Below, in pieces: positions 24,543 to 36,384 of a DNA stretch of 64,000 nt. The notes beneath the pieces were generated by a model. It saw nothing but the letters and a program-made list of their open reading frames with translations. It searched no databases and had not been told where the DNA came from. The position numbers were made by a program, and so were the translations under genes. Each line of letters opens with the position of its first letter. The stretch's first letter is position 1. Source of the DNA: Neodiprion pinetum. Its lineage: Eukaryota > Arthropoda > Insecta > Hymenoptera > Diprionidae. The stretch covers positions 29,216,238 to 29,280,237 of the forward strand of contig NC_060236.1 of NCBI RefSeq assembly GCF_021155775.2. The letters run 5' to 3'.

Positions 24543-27500
24543 GTCTGTTATATCTGGGACTTTCGAGAGGATCGTTGAGGAGTTATCGGGGGCGATCATG
24601 CCGCGAAGGTTACTCGACCAGTTCGTTAGGCGCAAGCGGCGATTGTCGTCCGATCCCGAAAAGGAGGCCCGAGATGACATCTCCACCTTATGGCTGTCGA
24701 GTATCTCCGCCACTCCTCTGCCGGCTAGGCACCAGTCAGCCTAACCACAAAACCTAGAGTTCACTCCCGTCAGCTCGTCTCGAAACCTCGGGCGTAAACG
24801 AGGAGCCAGTCATGGGGCTACACCATCAACACCGACGGTAGCATCAGCAACATGGCCGCTACCAGAGACGTCGATTCGACTCGGCTATCTGACTCTCCGG
24901 TCGGCGTTAAAGCCCTCCCTCCGAAGATACATGCGTGCATTATACAGCGTATATTCCTTCATCCTGGAACACATGTGGTTGTACAGTATGTAAGAAGCTC
25001 TCTCGGTAGCTGCCGCGCTTTGTTCCGAAAAAAAAAAAATAAATAATATCCCTAATTATGCTTCGCGGTTGAAAACGAATATATTCAAAAACATTTTTGC
25101 GTTCTAATGGTAGCGAGTCGGTTATAGAAATATAACAGAAGCTACCTTCTTCCTCCTTCATTCACATCGTCGTCGTTAAGTTCCAGGAGAAGTTCAACCG
25201 ACTGTGAAAGGACCAACTACTAATAAACCAAATCGGAGTTATTACGCTCCGTAAGCAGCGATTCCAGTATAGGTTCTTGAAAATTTATCAGTCATATACT
25301 GGGAACGTTGTATTAGCTTGGAAGTCGCTTGTAATACAACGCAACAGTCTTGTTTCTCTTGGTAGTATCTCGCGAACCATAAAGTCGATTCGTATTTCGC
25401 TACAGCGTTCCATTACTCGATCAAGTCCCATAAATTTGCAGTTTTAACTAAGCCGTCTAATATACATATCTCGAAACAAACAAGATTACACGGATTAGCT
25501 AGAGGACAGTATTCGCTCGTTTCGACTATACATGTCACATATCTCTCTGCGTGTATGTTTCAAATACATTCGCCAAAACAGTTTCAAAGTTCCTTCAAGT
25601 AGCATCGTGGAAGTTTGCATCGGTCGAGCAATCGCGGACACGATCGCGTTGATTCTTCTCTTCTCGCTATCCGGTCATTCGTTTTTCTACGTTTTTTTTT
25701 TTATTGCACACTTGACGGCGCTTCTGCATTGTTGCAACGAAAGACATCTGAAAGCGGATCGGTTCAGTTCTTGTATCGCGTCGCGTCGCGACGCTTTCTC
25801 TGTGCACTGCGGATGATGGTTGTGTATGGTATTCCAGGCGTCGTCCCTTTTCCCCCCTCTTCCATCGTCCCTCGCCCTCTCTCGCTCTTCCCTCTACCCC
25901 CCCCCCCCCCCCCCCCTATCCACCCCTCTCTTCCTCTCCCGGGTAAGCGGATTACGTTGGTCCTGAAACGAGCCAAGCGAGGCTTGATGGCACGAGAGGA
26001 GGGCTGCTCAAAATTACGCTATCGCGGACTCGCAACGCTCCCGAACCAGCCTCCCCCATTTCACCTCCCTACCGTCCCTCCTGCCACCCTTATACGGGGC
26101 TCTTTGCCATCCAACTGCCACCCGACCCGGCCATCCTGCTCTCCTGAAAACCACTCGTTGCCGACGATGTCCGGAGGACCGTGTCGCGTTTCCAACATAA
26201 AATATTACCGAGCACCGTACTTTGCTGCTTGGATGCCACGATGTCCTCGTCTCCGTCTCTTCTCTGACGTTCACGCTATAGATAAGGACTCGTGGCTATA
26301 CAGTACCGGCGGTATCTCATCTTGTGTCGATCACACCTACCGAGCTTGATTTCTATGACCTTGGGACCATGCGGCCCTTGTTGAAAGCTAATTCAAAACC
26401 AATTAACTTACCTTGTTTTTGCTTGGTGCACGAGGACCAATGCCGTTGAACAACATTGACGGCAACTTTTAACCGTATATATGTTTTCCTCATCTTTCAG
26501 GAATGAATCAACGCAAGCAGCGCCGGGAAAGAACGACCTTTACGAGGGCACAGCTAGATGTTTTGGAAGCTCTGTTCATCAAAACGAGATACCCGGATAT
26601 ATTTATGCGCGAAGAAGTCGCACTGAAGATCAGCCTGCCTGAGTCGAGAGTCCAAGTAATTAAACTTTTGACAATCATTATTGATCTTCTAACCGTCTAG
26701 CAATTCCCATAAAAATACATAACTAATAATAATTATTGATCATAAGCTACGCGATCATTGACCAAAGTGCCGAGTTTGGAGACCATTTTTATTGGGGTCC
26801 TCTAAGTGCATTCGCATCTTCCGCTACCCAATACTGTTCGAAACAGGTCAGAATACACTAATTTCATTTCACATCGACTGCGTTCAATCACCCGACATAA
26901 AACTGATCCGAACGACGAATAGATGTGAAAAATTTCATTCTTTCGACACAGCTTGTGTGTAAAAAAATAATATTCAACAATACTAATTTCATACTCTGGT
27001 GCACAGATTCATATCGGTATTCGCTATATCTGCCCGCGTGAAACGTAGCTTCTCTGTATACTCGATACCTACACATATGTTGTTTTTATATATACACACG
27101 TACATACGATGACGCTCTTCGACGGCGCCGAGCATCGCGACGCTTCGTGCTTCCGCAACGTTTACCGAGATTTAAGGTATTTACACGACGACAACGACGA
27201 TGATGGCGAAGCGGGCGTCATACACACCCCGCCGCCAAACCGCCTTTGTCAATGTCATTGTCACACTGCTGCTAGTTTGCTACGATGCCATTGTCGCGGT
27301 TACTCCACGGTGACACACAGCCCTGAAAATAAATCCATACCCCAGCGTGGAGCCACTACACATATTTACTCGCACACATTCTTCTTCGACCACGACACAT
27401 TTTTACTGTGATATATCGAACCTCCCATCATCACCGTTTTTATTACCGATCCCCAATTCACCGCACGTTGCATCTTTATTTTCGTACACTATATATATAT

Positions 27501-30500
27501 ATATATATATATATATTTTCACGCGGGCATAACGGTGTATCAAAATTTCATCTATCAAAATCAACAATCTTCATTCTAAATTTAACACAAATACATAGTA
27601 ATTTTGTAAATTTCTAACCCGATTTCGTAAATTGACCATTCTTTTGTACATTAAATGTGTAGTAAGTTCACCATCGTTTTTAACAGTGTTTAAATACACA
27701 CGCACGAGCCGTTCATTTCAACCCAGCGCTGATCTCGGAATTCCAATTGCATATAAAAAAAAAAAAGCAGATTTCTCTCCCGCGAATCACTGTACGATTG
27801 TACAGTGTTTAAGGTATAAAAATAAGTAGGCGCGTGCGTTATACATTCGGCGAATCTACCTCGCCTCTCATCTCTGTTAGGCAGAAATGATTTCGCTTCC
27901 AGATTACGATCCCGGCTGTGTTCCCGTCGGCACAACGCGAGAACGAAGCAGCTGCACCGCGCGACATGCTTGAACGAATGTAACTAAAAGTATTCATCCA
28001 TTGAGATTAACAATCGAACGCATCACGTTTTCAAATCCATTTCGATATTTATACATCGATCTTAACCGTAGATTCCTCGTTGACGGGGATAATTTTTATT
28101 AATGATTATTATTTGTCTGTGGCTTTGAAATTTTTTTTAAAAAGAAACGAGTATATTTTTATTATTTATTTATTTATCTATTTATTTTTTTTCAAATTAA
28201 CACGAAATCTAGTTCACTCAATCCAGAGTAAAACGTTCAAAGGCAGAGAAAGAGATAGATATCTATGAAATCAGATTACGTGGGCGTGTTTTTGAGAAAA
28301 GTGTATTTCGAATTGGAGGAAAAAGAAGGCGTAAGGGTCGTTATGCTAATGAAATAAAACATCCAAGACCGATACCGCCAGCTGAAATAATTTACGCGAG
28401 AGAAAAATTCTGCACCGTCCTTTTCGTTCTGTTTGGTACGGATACACACGAGGCAAGCGGTTGGTTGTTACACGTTGGACACGAATCGTTTTGCTGGATG
28501 TAAACCAGATGGTGGTGCAATTTGCACCTCAGCGTGCAAACACAGCTTCCCGATGATGCCAAGGCCCCGCAGGGGCCTCGACACCCCATACAAGCGACGA
28601 TCGAACGGGACCCTGGATATGCCTTTCAATTTGAACTAGGGGTGTCACTGGGTAAACACGGGGGGCAAACGGGGTGCTAATGGCTCCACTCTCACCTCTC
28701 TTTTTCGATCTTTTGCGGTTCCTACGGCTCTGACATCCGTGCGCAAACGCTCACCATATATATATATACATGTATATATCCTCGTTAATCCACGGTATTT
28801 GTGCGATACGGTGCGATTTTTTTATCAACCAGTAAAGCAATTTCGACTCAATCGTTACGTCTCATCTGTACCTACAGACTCGAGGATAATTTTTACATTT
28901 TTTCAACAATCCTAACATCGAAGGTGTTACTCAGAGTCGTATTTATTTTCAATTTCTGTGAAAGACAAAAGTATCTGTGGGTACATATTACGACATTGAA
29001 ACTTGTACGATACTCATTAGCTGGAGACTTTTTTTTCTTCGGTGTTATACAGCTGTGTCCGTAAGATTATAAGCGGAATGCAAAAAGAAAAAAAAATTTT
29101 TTTACAAAAATAAAAAGGCGACAACTAAGCGCGGGGGAGCTGCAGCAACTGCAACTGCAACTGCAACTGCAACAGTAGGATTTGCCGTTGAAGAATCGAA
29201 TCGTTGAGCGAAGGGGCGCGATGGGTATAGTTTCGACGTGAAAACGGACAGGTATATATATACGGGGTTCGGGTGTACGTGAAGCAAGCGCTGTTTCCGC
29301 ATGTATGGTTAATACAGAGATTCATGGGGCCGCGGTAGAGGGAGACCCCTGGCCACATTGTGCGGGGATTACCGAGGCGTGCTCGGGCGCAACGAGGGTT
29401 GCGGCCTTCCAGGGGGAATCGAGCCTACCACCGACATTCGCCGTCGGCTTTCAGCCTTCAGCCTTAGTCTGCCTTCTCTTTCGTGTTTGTTGTTACAGTC
29501 GGCCACATCTATGGTGCCCCGTCCCCTCGAGGGTGCGCAGATCCCTCCTCCCCTACCATTCCATTCCATTCCATTCCGTTCGGTTCGGTTCGGTTCCTTT
29601 CCGTTCCATTCCGTTCCGTTCCGTTCCGTTCCCAGCGCTCGGCTTCGCCTCCCGAGGGGCGAGCAAGCAGCCCGAGAATCGCCCCACGCGCAACGTGTAC
29701 CTTATACCTCATCCCATATCCAGAACTTGTTATTGTTGAGATTTAATGAAATGTTACGCCCGCCCGGACCCGATTACTTTTTCATTGCCTCGATTAACGC
29801 TCCCGCCTGTAAGACCGAGACCGCGAACCGATCCCTCGGGAATCTGGCGGGGCTCTTTCTCTTCACCCGGTCTGTTATAAATATCGTTACAGTACCTACA
29901 CGGGTGGGAGACATATACTCGTTCGTAAAAAATACTCACACGTACACGAATGACGATACAATTGAAACCGATACGTCTACAGAAATTTTAACCGGTATAC
30001 GCGAACTCGTTATTCATGTTTTGATTCACGTTCACCTCCAGTGTCTCGTTGAACCCAAGAGTAGCCTTGAAAGAATCAATCCTGGATAAAATTTCCTGCT
30101 ACTCCCGTTACTTGCAAAAATTCCAATCAACAATGAACAAAAGTTTATCAGAGTACCTCTCAACACCCCAACGAGTGTTTCCATTTTTGTCAAGCACTCC
30201 AAAATACTTCCACTTTTCCCGTGTGGCCCGGACATTCGAGGGACGTCTAAAGTTGAACCGAACCTGCGTAAATATGACATCACCGCCCTTTAACATCGGT
30301 GAAAATTTCTGTTTTCAGGTTTGGTTCAAGAACCGTAGAGCCAAGTGCAGACAGCAGCTACAACAGCAACAACAACAGCAGCAGCAGCAGCAGCAGCAAC
30401 AACAACAGCAACACCAGCAACAAACAACACCGCCAAAGGTATCGCCTAGAAATCAACAGCAATCGAACGCTTCGCAGAACGCGGGTAACAACAAGACATC

Positions 30501-31307
30501 GAGATCGAGTCGGAGATCATCGGGCGGATCACCGCCCGGCGGCAAAGTTCCGCCGTCATCGAATTCACCGCTGCTTGCCGCACATAACCTGATGTATCCA
30601 AGACTTGGAACGACGCCGACCGGAGGAAGCGGGGCCAGCAGCGTTTTGACGACACCATCGCCACCGTTGACGCCTGGCTCTAGCCAATTGCCACCGTCGT
30701 CTTATCCACCTCAAATGAACCAAATGCACCACGGTGATTACGGATTCCCATGGAGTTCCGCTTCGGCTGGACCCATCAATCCCGCACAATGTTACGCTAG
30801 CCAGACCGGTTACAACGGTTATCAAAACAGCTACGTGCCATCCGACTATTACCACCAGACCCAATTATCTCAGATCTCGCAAATATCTCAGATCTCGCAG
30901 ATATCGCAAATGCATCACAACCCTCAAAATAATTACCACCACCCCCAGTACCACCACAACATGTTGCCAGCACCGGGAGCCATGCCGCCTGTCCAAGGTG
31001 CCATGCCACCGATCGGTGGTAACGGGCCTCATCCGAACCCACCGCCTCCGGGGACCGCGCAGCACAACGGACAGGCACAGCAGCAGCAGGCCCCATCCGA
31101 TTATATTTTGGATGACGAGAAGTAAGCATTGACGTTATTATTATTATTATTTTTTTTTTTTTTATAACATTACGCCGATCGGTCGTGCAAATTCTTGTAC
31201 GACTTTACACCGCAATATTTTGAAAACCCTGTGCTAACTGTGAATTTGCTTTCAGGATAACCTATCCCGGTGAACTTGACCCCGATTTAAATGAACATAA
31301 TCAGTAA
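16075..31307 (+). CDS. otd: Orthodenticle/Otx homeodomain transcription factor, paralogue A (join 16075-16417, 26501-26655, 30319-31121, 31256-31307)
   Basis: Predicted nuclear DNA-binding regulator of 450 residues. The joined exons keep frame throughout. Residues 1-114 open with MAGYLK and are His/Pro rich from about residue 20 to 106. The paired-type homeodomain is residues 121-180, with R5, L16, F20, W48, F49, K50, N51 and R53 present. K50 is the known determinant of TAATCC binding in the Otd/Bicoid class. A polyglutamine tract follows (181-201), then Ser/Gly/Pro-rich sequence with TTPSPPLTP, which resembles Drosophila ocelliless, a Tyr/Asn/Gln-rich region, and a repeated SQI stretch (350-363). 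The homeodomain is split between residues 46 and 47, as is usual for the family. The family acts in head and anterior brain patterning. ATG 16075 is chosen because MAGYLK resembles the ocelliless N terminus and no earlier in-frame ATG lies in this exon. Assignment as otd1 or otd2 is uncertain. Family identity is near certain; the last exon is less sure. Confidence 0.9.
18453..18501. repeat. (CT)n microsatellite
   Basis: About 49 bases of CT dinucleotide in otd A intron 1, followed by a CpG-rich block to about 18660. Confidence 0.98.
24073..24155. repeat. (GA)n microsatellite
   Basis: About 83 uninterrupted bases of AG dinucleotide in otd A intron 1. A (CT)n run of similar length lies 340 bases downstream, so the two could pair in the transcript. 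Confidence 0.98.
24493..24539. repeat. (CT)n microsatellite
   Basis: About 47 bases of CT dinucleotide. It is complementary to the (GA)n run at 24073-24155. Confidence 0.98.
25897..25916. repeat. Poly(C) tract, 20 bases
   Basis: A run of 20 cytosines within a CT/C-rich stretch (25840-25935). The homopolymer is long enough that assembly length errors are likely. Confidence 0.95.
26501..26655 (+). CDS. otd: otd A coding exon 2 (homeodomain residues 1-46)
   Basis: The acceptor is a good pyrimidine tract ending TTTCAG at 26500. The exon completes a glycine codon in phase 1 and reads GMNQRKQRRERTTF and on to LPESRVQ. The donor GTAATT begins at 26656, phase 0. It covers the N-terminal arm, helices 1 and 2 and the start of helix 3. 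Isoleucine at homeodomain position 21 and serine at 39 replace residues that are usually Gly/Ala and Asn in this family. Confidence 0.95.
29145..29176. repeat. (TGCAAC)n hexanucleotide repeat
   Basis: About five copies of TGCAAC within otd A intron 2. Confidence 0.9.
29558..29632. repeat. TTCCR/TTCGG pentanucleotide array
   Basis: About 15 five-base units: TTCCA, TTCCG and TTCGG variants grouped in blocks. The blocks suggest stepwise expansion of point variants. Confidence 0.92.
30319..31121 (+). CDS. otd: otd A coding exon 3 (recognition helix, poly-Q, activation-type C-terminal region)
   Basis: The acceptor CTGTTTTCAG ends at 30318. The exon starts VWFKNRRAKCRQQL, completing helix 3. CAA/CAG codons at 30361-30423 give 17 Gln, one His and 3 Gln. 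Downstream is a long low-complexity region rich in Ser, Gly, Pro, Asn and Tyr, including TTPSPPLTP, and four tandem SQI units. The exon can end with donor GAGAA|GTAAGC at 31122. If it is not spliced, TAA at 31123-31125 stops translation after ILDDEK. Confidence 0.92.
30361..30423 (+). repeat. otd: Polyglutamine-coding CAA/CAG tract
   Basis: 21 codons (17 Gln, His, 3 Gln) inside otd A, directly after the homeodomain. Mixed CAA and CAG codons should limit slippage. Confidence 0.95.
31256..31307 (+). CDS. otd: otd A probable terminal coding exon
   Basis: A strong acceptor (TTGCTTTCAG, ending 31255) lies 134 bases after a strong GTAAGC donor. The phases match (2 then 1 base), adding ITYPGELDPDLNEHNQ before TAA at 31305-31307. 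Without splicing the protein ends at 31125, 16 residues shorter. I favour the spliced form because both splice sites are close to consensus, but intron retention cannot be excluded from sequence. Confidence 0.55.
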
Positions 31308-34300
31308 ATATTCGTTAGAGTCGTAAAAGGGATCGTGGACGAAAGATGAACGCCTGGCGGAACTGGACGAAGATATCGAAAATGGTGGGAGGGGAGGATT
31401 GCAGGAAGAATTGAGAAACGCGCGGTCCTCTTATTTTCGTTTACTACTCTTCGCTCGAGTTTCGGCCTACTTTTCTTTTCAATGTCACGCAATAATTTCG
31501 CAAAAACGGCGGTACGTCGCATAATTGACCGACAAGTGACGTTTTACTTCTCATTTGTTTTCTTTCTTTGTTTCTTTCTTTCTTTTTCTCATCGTTACTT
31601 CCGATATTCTTTAAAGGCCTTTTTCGAGTTGCGCTCTTTTAACCCTCTCGTCACTGCAATCCTCCTACGCCCCGCATTCTTCGCCGCAACGTTATTTTAC
31701 TTACATTAGCAGTAAGTAGTTATATAAGAAAAACATTTCGCCAGAAGATTGACTCTAGTGTTATTTTTACTCCTGTTGCTTTTTTGGTTTTTTGTTGTTT
31801 TTTTTTTTTTTCTTTGTTGGTTCAATTATCAATTTTTCACTACATTGTTTCACCTCATTTTCATATTCGATATACACTAATCACAAACACTTCGCCACTC
31901 TGCTCCACGATCTAGTTTATTTCGCGTCAACGCGTACCGGTGAAGAGTAGAGTATGCAACGAAAAAAAGAAAAGTTCCACGCGAATTATCGTGTCTTATA
32001 TCAGATGATGCGGCAGCAGTGTTTTACAATTTTACCATTAATAACCCTGCGTAGGATACGCGTTTCTACGTGATTGACCGAGTGTTTTTTAATGATTCCA
32101 TTATGAGCGCTGGCCGCGATCATCTGCTTCCATAAATTCCGACAGTCTAAATGGCGTTTTTTTTTTTTATTTTTTTTTTTTTATCAATTTTTTTTATTGC
32201 CGGCTTCCACAAGCACCTATAATTATTTCTTTTTCTTTGCTGCGATCAGAGTGGCGCTGTGTGCTTTACGAATTACCAAATGAAATTAGACGATCGTAGT
32301 GTTGACGCGCGAAACCTATTCCTGATCCCGATGCAGTTATACGAAAATTTCACAATTTGTGTTACAATATTGTGTATTTATTAACAACTTTATCATAACT
32401 ATACACGTTAATGATTACTGTAAAATTATGAGCGTATTAACTGGGATATCATTAAGAGTTAGATAACGAACATTACTATCATCATTACATTGTCGTATCT
32501 ATTGTCAATATAATTCCTTTTTTTTTTTTTTTTTTTTGTTTTTTCCCAGGACGCTAGGAATACCAATATCAAGACTTTCAGCCAGTTACACAATCTTGCC
32601 GAAACTGTTAATACTTATTATCTAACAATCGAACACACCTACCGACTTGTAGATAATAAATTTTTTACAAGTTTGTCAGGATAAAAATTGGTAAAAAGAG
32701 AAAGTATAATTGAATGAATACGAGTGAATTGCAAAAATGAGAGTAAAATATGAATGTACAATATGTACATAACTGCTCCATGCGACTCCTCATATTCAAA
32801 TCAATACAAAGGTATCACGTCCTACAATTGTTGTTAGATAATTTACTAGTTAGTATTATTATTATTATTTTAATTTTAGTCGTTTTTTCCCCACACAGAA
32901 TACCTACTATTATTATCCGTATTATTATCATTTACTATTATTATCGCTATTCTTCTATTATAATGTGCATATTGTTGGCATCCTAATCGCTAGTCGTAAT
33001 TCGTATGCCTGTATTGTAATGCTGAACGACGGTGTTCGGGGACCAGCGAACTCGTCCACCGTCCTACAGCCATCATGCAGGTATTTTCGAAATCTAACGA
33101 CAATAATATCGACGATCTGAGGATAGCCTGTATAATTTCAAAAAAAACATCTGCTAAGAGGATAAGAATATTTGATTTGTATCAGTATCAATGAGAAGAT
33201 CGTTATCAGATTAAAGTTAACGATATTATTTCATCACGAAACATTCGTATACAGTGAATTTGAATACGTATCAACTCGACGACGATTTAGTTATCCAATA
33301 ATTTGGATTTACACCGCGGATGATTTTTGAAAAAAGTATCAAGTTTCATTCAACGTACGAACAACTAATGGTATGTCGCGTATACATACGAGGAGGGTTT
33401 ATATTACCCTGTGAAAACGCGATACATCAAAATTTTATAATTTTTGTGCAATTTCTTCTTCTTTTTTTTTTTTTTTTTATGTGGTTCGATATTCCAAGAA
33501 TATGGCACTACAGCCTCAAAGATTAAGCTATTATAACGATTTTTCAGCCGAATTACGGATTTATCCCTGTTGCAATATTTTTTTCAAAAGGTAAAAAAAA
33601 AAAAATAATAATTTCTCACCGTTTGCAAATCTTCCTGAATGACGCGAGTTTAAAAACATCTTGATGCGAATTCAGATAACCGCTGATCACTTTTTTTTTT
33701 ACAAATGATGCATTTTTTGAAATCATTATTGTACGAAAATTGATATTCAACTTGCACTCATTGTCATAGAAATTGATAGCTTTTCAGTAACTACGTGACC
33801 GTTGGTAGTCTTTCGCTTACTGATTTTCGAGTTATTTTGGAAAATTTAGCAGGAATTATTATTTTTTTTCCTTCCTTTTCTATTCTTTTCTTCTATTTTT
33901 GTTTCTTTTCTTTTCTTTTCTTTTTTTTTTTCGTTCAATTAATGAAAACGTTGTGCGACTTTCGTAAAAAAAAAAAAAAACAAAAAAATGGGAAATTCCA
34001 TACTTTCGATCTTTCGCGTTTTCACGGATAGACACTAATTGGACGAAAATTAACACGATCATTATGCATTCATAGACAGATTACGAATGTCAATGATAAA
34101 TTCAGGCGTACGGTAGGTACGATATCAGAAGGAATACCGACACAAAAACGGAACATTTTTTAACAACGATACACGCATAATGTAAGAGAGAGATTATCGA
34201 ATCAATATGATAAAACATTTCATTGTACATAATCTTATACGTACGTGTATGATAAAATGCATATGTAGTACCTATATATAAGAATATGTTATATTACAAA

Positions 34301-35956
34301 ATAGTAATAATAACGATGATTTCACACATCATTGCGATTACGAGCCTGGGGTTACGTTGAAACGTAAGACAAAATAGAAAACTGAGAACGAAGAGAAAAG
34401 ATAAATGGACAGTTCGTCAAAATGGAAACAACATACGCACTTGTGTGCAAATAATGAAAAAGTGAAGTTGGGAACTGTAAATAATTATTATCATCATTTG
34501 AATAATAAAATGTCGCATATTTATATTGAGTATTTACTGAATTCCACACATCCTTTATTCCGCATGCGATTTCCGATCGTTCCCCTAATTTTTATGTGTT
34601 AATGAAAATTTCAATAATCCACGTCAAGTCCTATTGAATGTAACAACCTTCATCCGTATTATTTATTTATTTTCATTTTTTTTACTTTTAGCCACAGCCG
34701 TAAAGGAAAATTATTCCGAAAATATCGTCGACTAAAATTTTACACGGGAATACAGGTAACGGTTCATGGAAGCTTTTAGGTGTCTAAGATAAGTGACCCT
34801 GTCCCAATTATTCATCTTTTTTGGTTACATCTGTTCGATCGTTAGTTCAAAGATACCCAAAAAAATTACTTTGCAGTGTTTAGCCCTTTAGCGATTGGAT
34901 TTAGGCGTAGAGAAATTCACAATTTGTGCCTTCGATTTATAATTTTGAAAAATAAAACGGTCAATAATTGGGTCTAAACTAGCACACTTACCTTACTTCG
35001 TTACGTGAAGTTAACATGAACTGAAAAACGAGATGATGAAAGAGAAATTTTTTCCCCTTGGTAAAAATTGTCAACTAGCTAATTTATGTAGGGAATGAAA
35101 ATAGACTGTTTTTTAAGGCTCGTTATCACCCAACGACACAGATCTCGGAGCAGGATCCTGGAGCATCTGGATATCCATCGTCGGCGCATTTAATTAACCT
35201 TGTCGCATCGTGCACTGTACAGTATGAAATTAATTAATTGTCCCGCCCTCGGCGATTTTCTTTGATACCCTAGCAACGTGGGGATCTATTCCGAGATTCT
35301 CGCGAGGCTGCGGTTTACCCCCGAGGCCCAGAATCCCCGCCTTTACTTGGAGTTGCGCCGTCCGATCCGCGTCGAGGGTGCAGGATGACGATAAGTCCTT
35401 TGCGTGACGGTTACGTTTGTCAAAAATTTTTCAATTCCTCGCCTCGATCCCCTGCGGATTTTTGTATCTAGCCTCCGAGATATCGAGGCGAAAATCGTCA
35501 CGATCTAGGATAAAACTTGTCATTCCTATATACCCGGACGGTTGATCGATGATTTTCCTTGCCTGCGGGGGGGGGTAAAAAGAGAGAAGAGAAATACGGT
35601 AGATTGATTATCGATAATAATTATGATGTCCTGAATTTTTAGAATTATTTATATACCGTCGTCGCAACGGTGTTCATGGAATTCAATTAAATAACGAAAT
35701 GATTAGCGGTCGCGCTCTCGCAGGATTTGAATTTTGATTACCGCTGATGGGATTTCCTGCTGCGTAGGTTTGTGCGTTATAATATCGTACGCACAGACGG
35801 ACATATCAGTTACGAACACCAAGTTACTCGAACTTTTTTCAAAACGAGGAGAGAAAGTTCAGACCGTTTATATCCATATTTAATCTATTTTTTTTCCTTG
35901 ACTCAAATTCCAAATCAAAAATCTTCAGGTTCGGGGATGGCTAATTCAAAAACACA
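31308..35956 (+). other. otd: AT-rich region after otd A, probable 3' UTR in its first part
   Basis: Low GC, many T and A runs, no supported open frame. An AATAAA at 32655-32660 is the first clear polyadenylation-signal candidate after the stop; another is at 34504-34509. The actual cleavage site cannot be set from sequence. Confidence 0.4.
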
Positions 35957-36384
35957 CTGAGAGAAGTTTTTAGTTCCGGTTACCGCTCAGTCCTTGACTA
36001 TTTTCATTTTTTACCACAATCGAAAAATATACTTGCAAGTACAAAATGAAAATTAGTTTTCTAGCTGTTACCGGAAAGTCTGGTATCCGTTGCTATTCTT
36101 TCTCATTACGATCACTGTTGCTATATTTTCTTGCAACTGTTGCGAAAATTCAACGCTTGTGCAAGAATAAATTGACGTTAAAGCCTTGTTTAACTAGAAA
36201 AGTAGAGTAAGCCTCGGAAACTGATTTTGCGTTGGAATAACCAAAAAAGGAAAAAGGACAATAGCGAAAAATGGTTACGCGTACCTCGTTTTTCCTAATT
36301 CCAACAAATATTCAAACAGTTTTTTCAACGATACCTGTTTTACTCAAATTTTCCAGTTACCGTAACAAATGAAATTTTTCTCAG
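35957..36384 (+). mobile_element. M1 MITE-like element, full-length copy 4 (428 bp)
   Basis: Both ends are intact. The left end CTGAGAGAAGTTTTTAGTTC and the complement of the right end CTGAGAAAAATTTCATTTGT form imperfect terminal inverted repeats. It has no coding capacity, and target-site duplication is not clear. Confidence 0.88.

Larger units (their letters stand above)
16418..26500 (+). other. otd: otd A intron 1 (10.1 kb)
   Basis: It is bounded by GTGAGT and TTTCAG. No other gene is supported inside. It contains three long microsatellites (18453-18501, 24073-24155, 24493-24539), a C20 tract (25897-25916) and GC-rich blocks around 18.5-19.0 and 24.2-24.9 kb. Large first introns of patterning genes commonly hold enhancers; I see no decisive cluster of motifs. 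Confidence 0.85.
26656..30318 (+). other. otd: otd A intron 2 (3.7 kb), splits the homeodomain
   Basis: It lies between homeodomain residues 46 and 47, the same position as in paralogue B. It contains (TA)n at 27488-27516, a (TGCAAC)n tract at 29145-29176 and a pentanucleotide array at 29558-29632. No other gene is supported inside. Confidence 0.95.

Noticed and set aside
25615..26349. 244-codon open frame rich in Pro/Ser/Arg
   Set aside because: It lies inside otd A intron 1, spans the C20 tract, shows no domain and changes composition across the tract. It is a chance frame in GC/CT-rich sequence.
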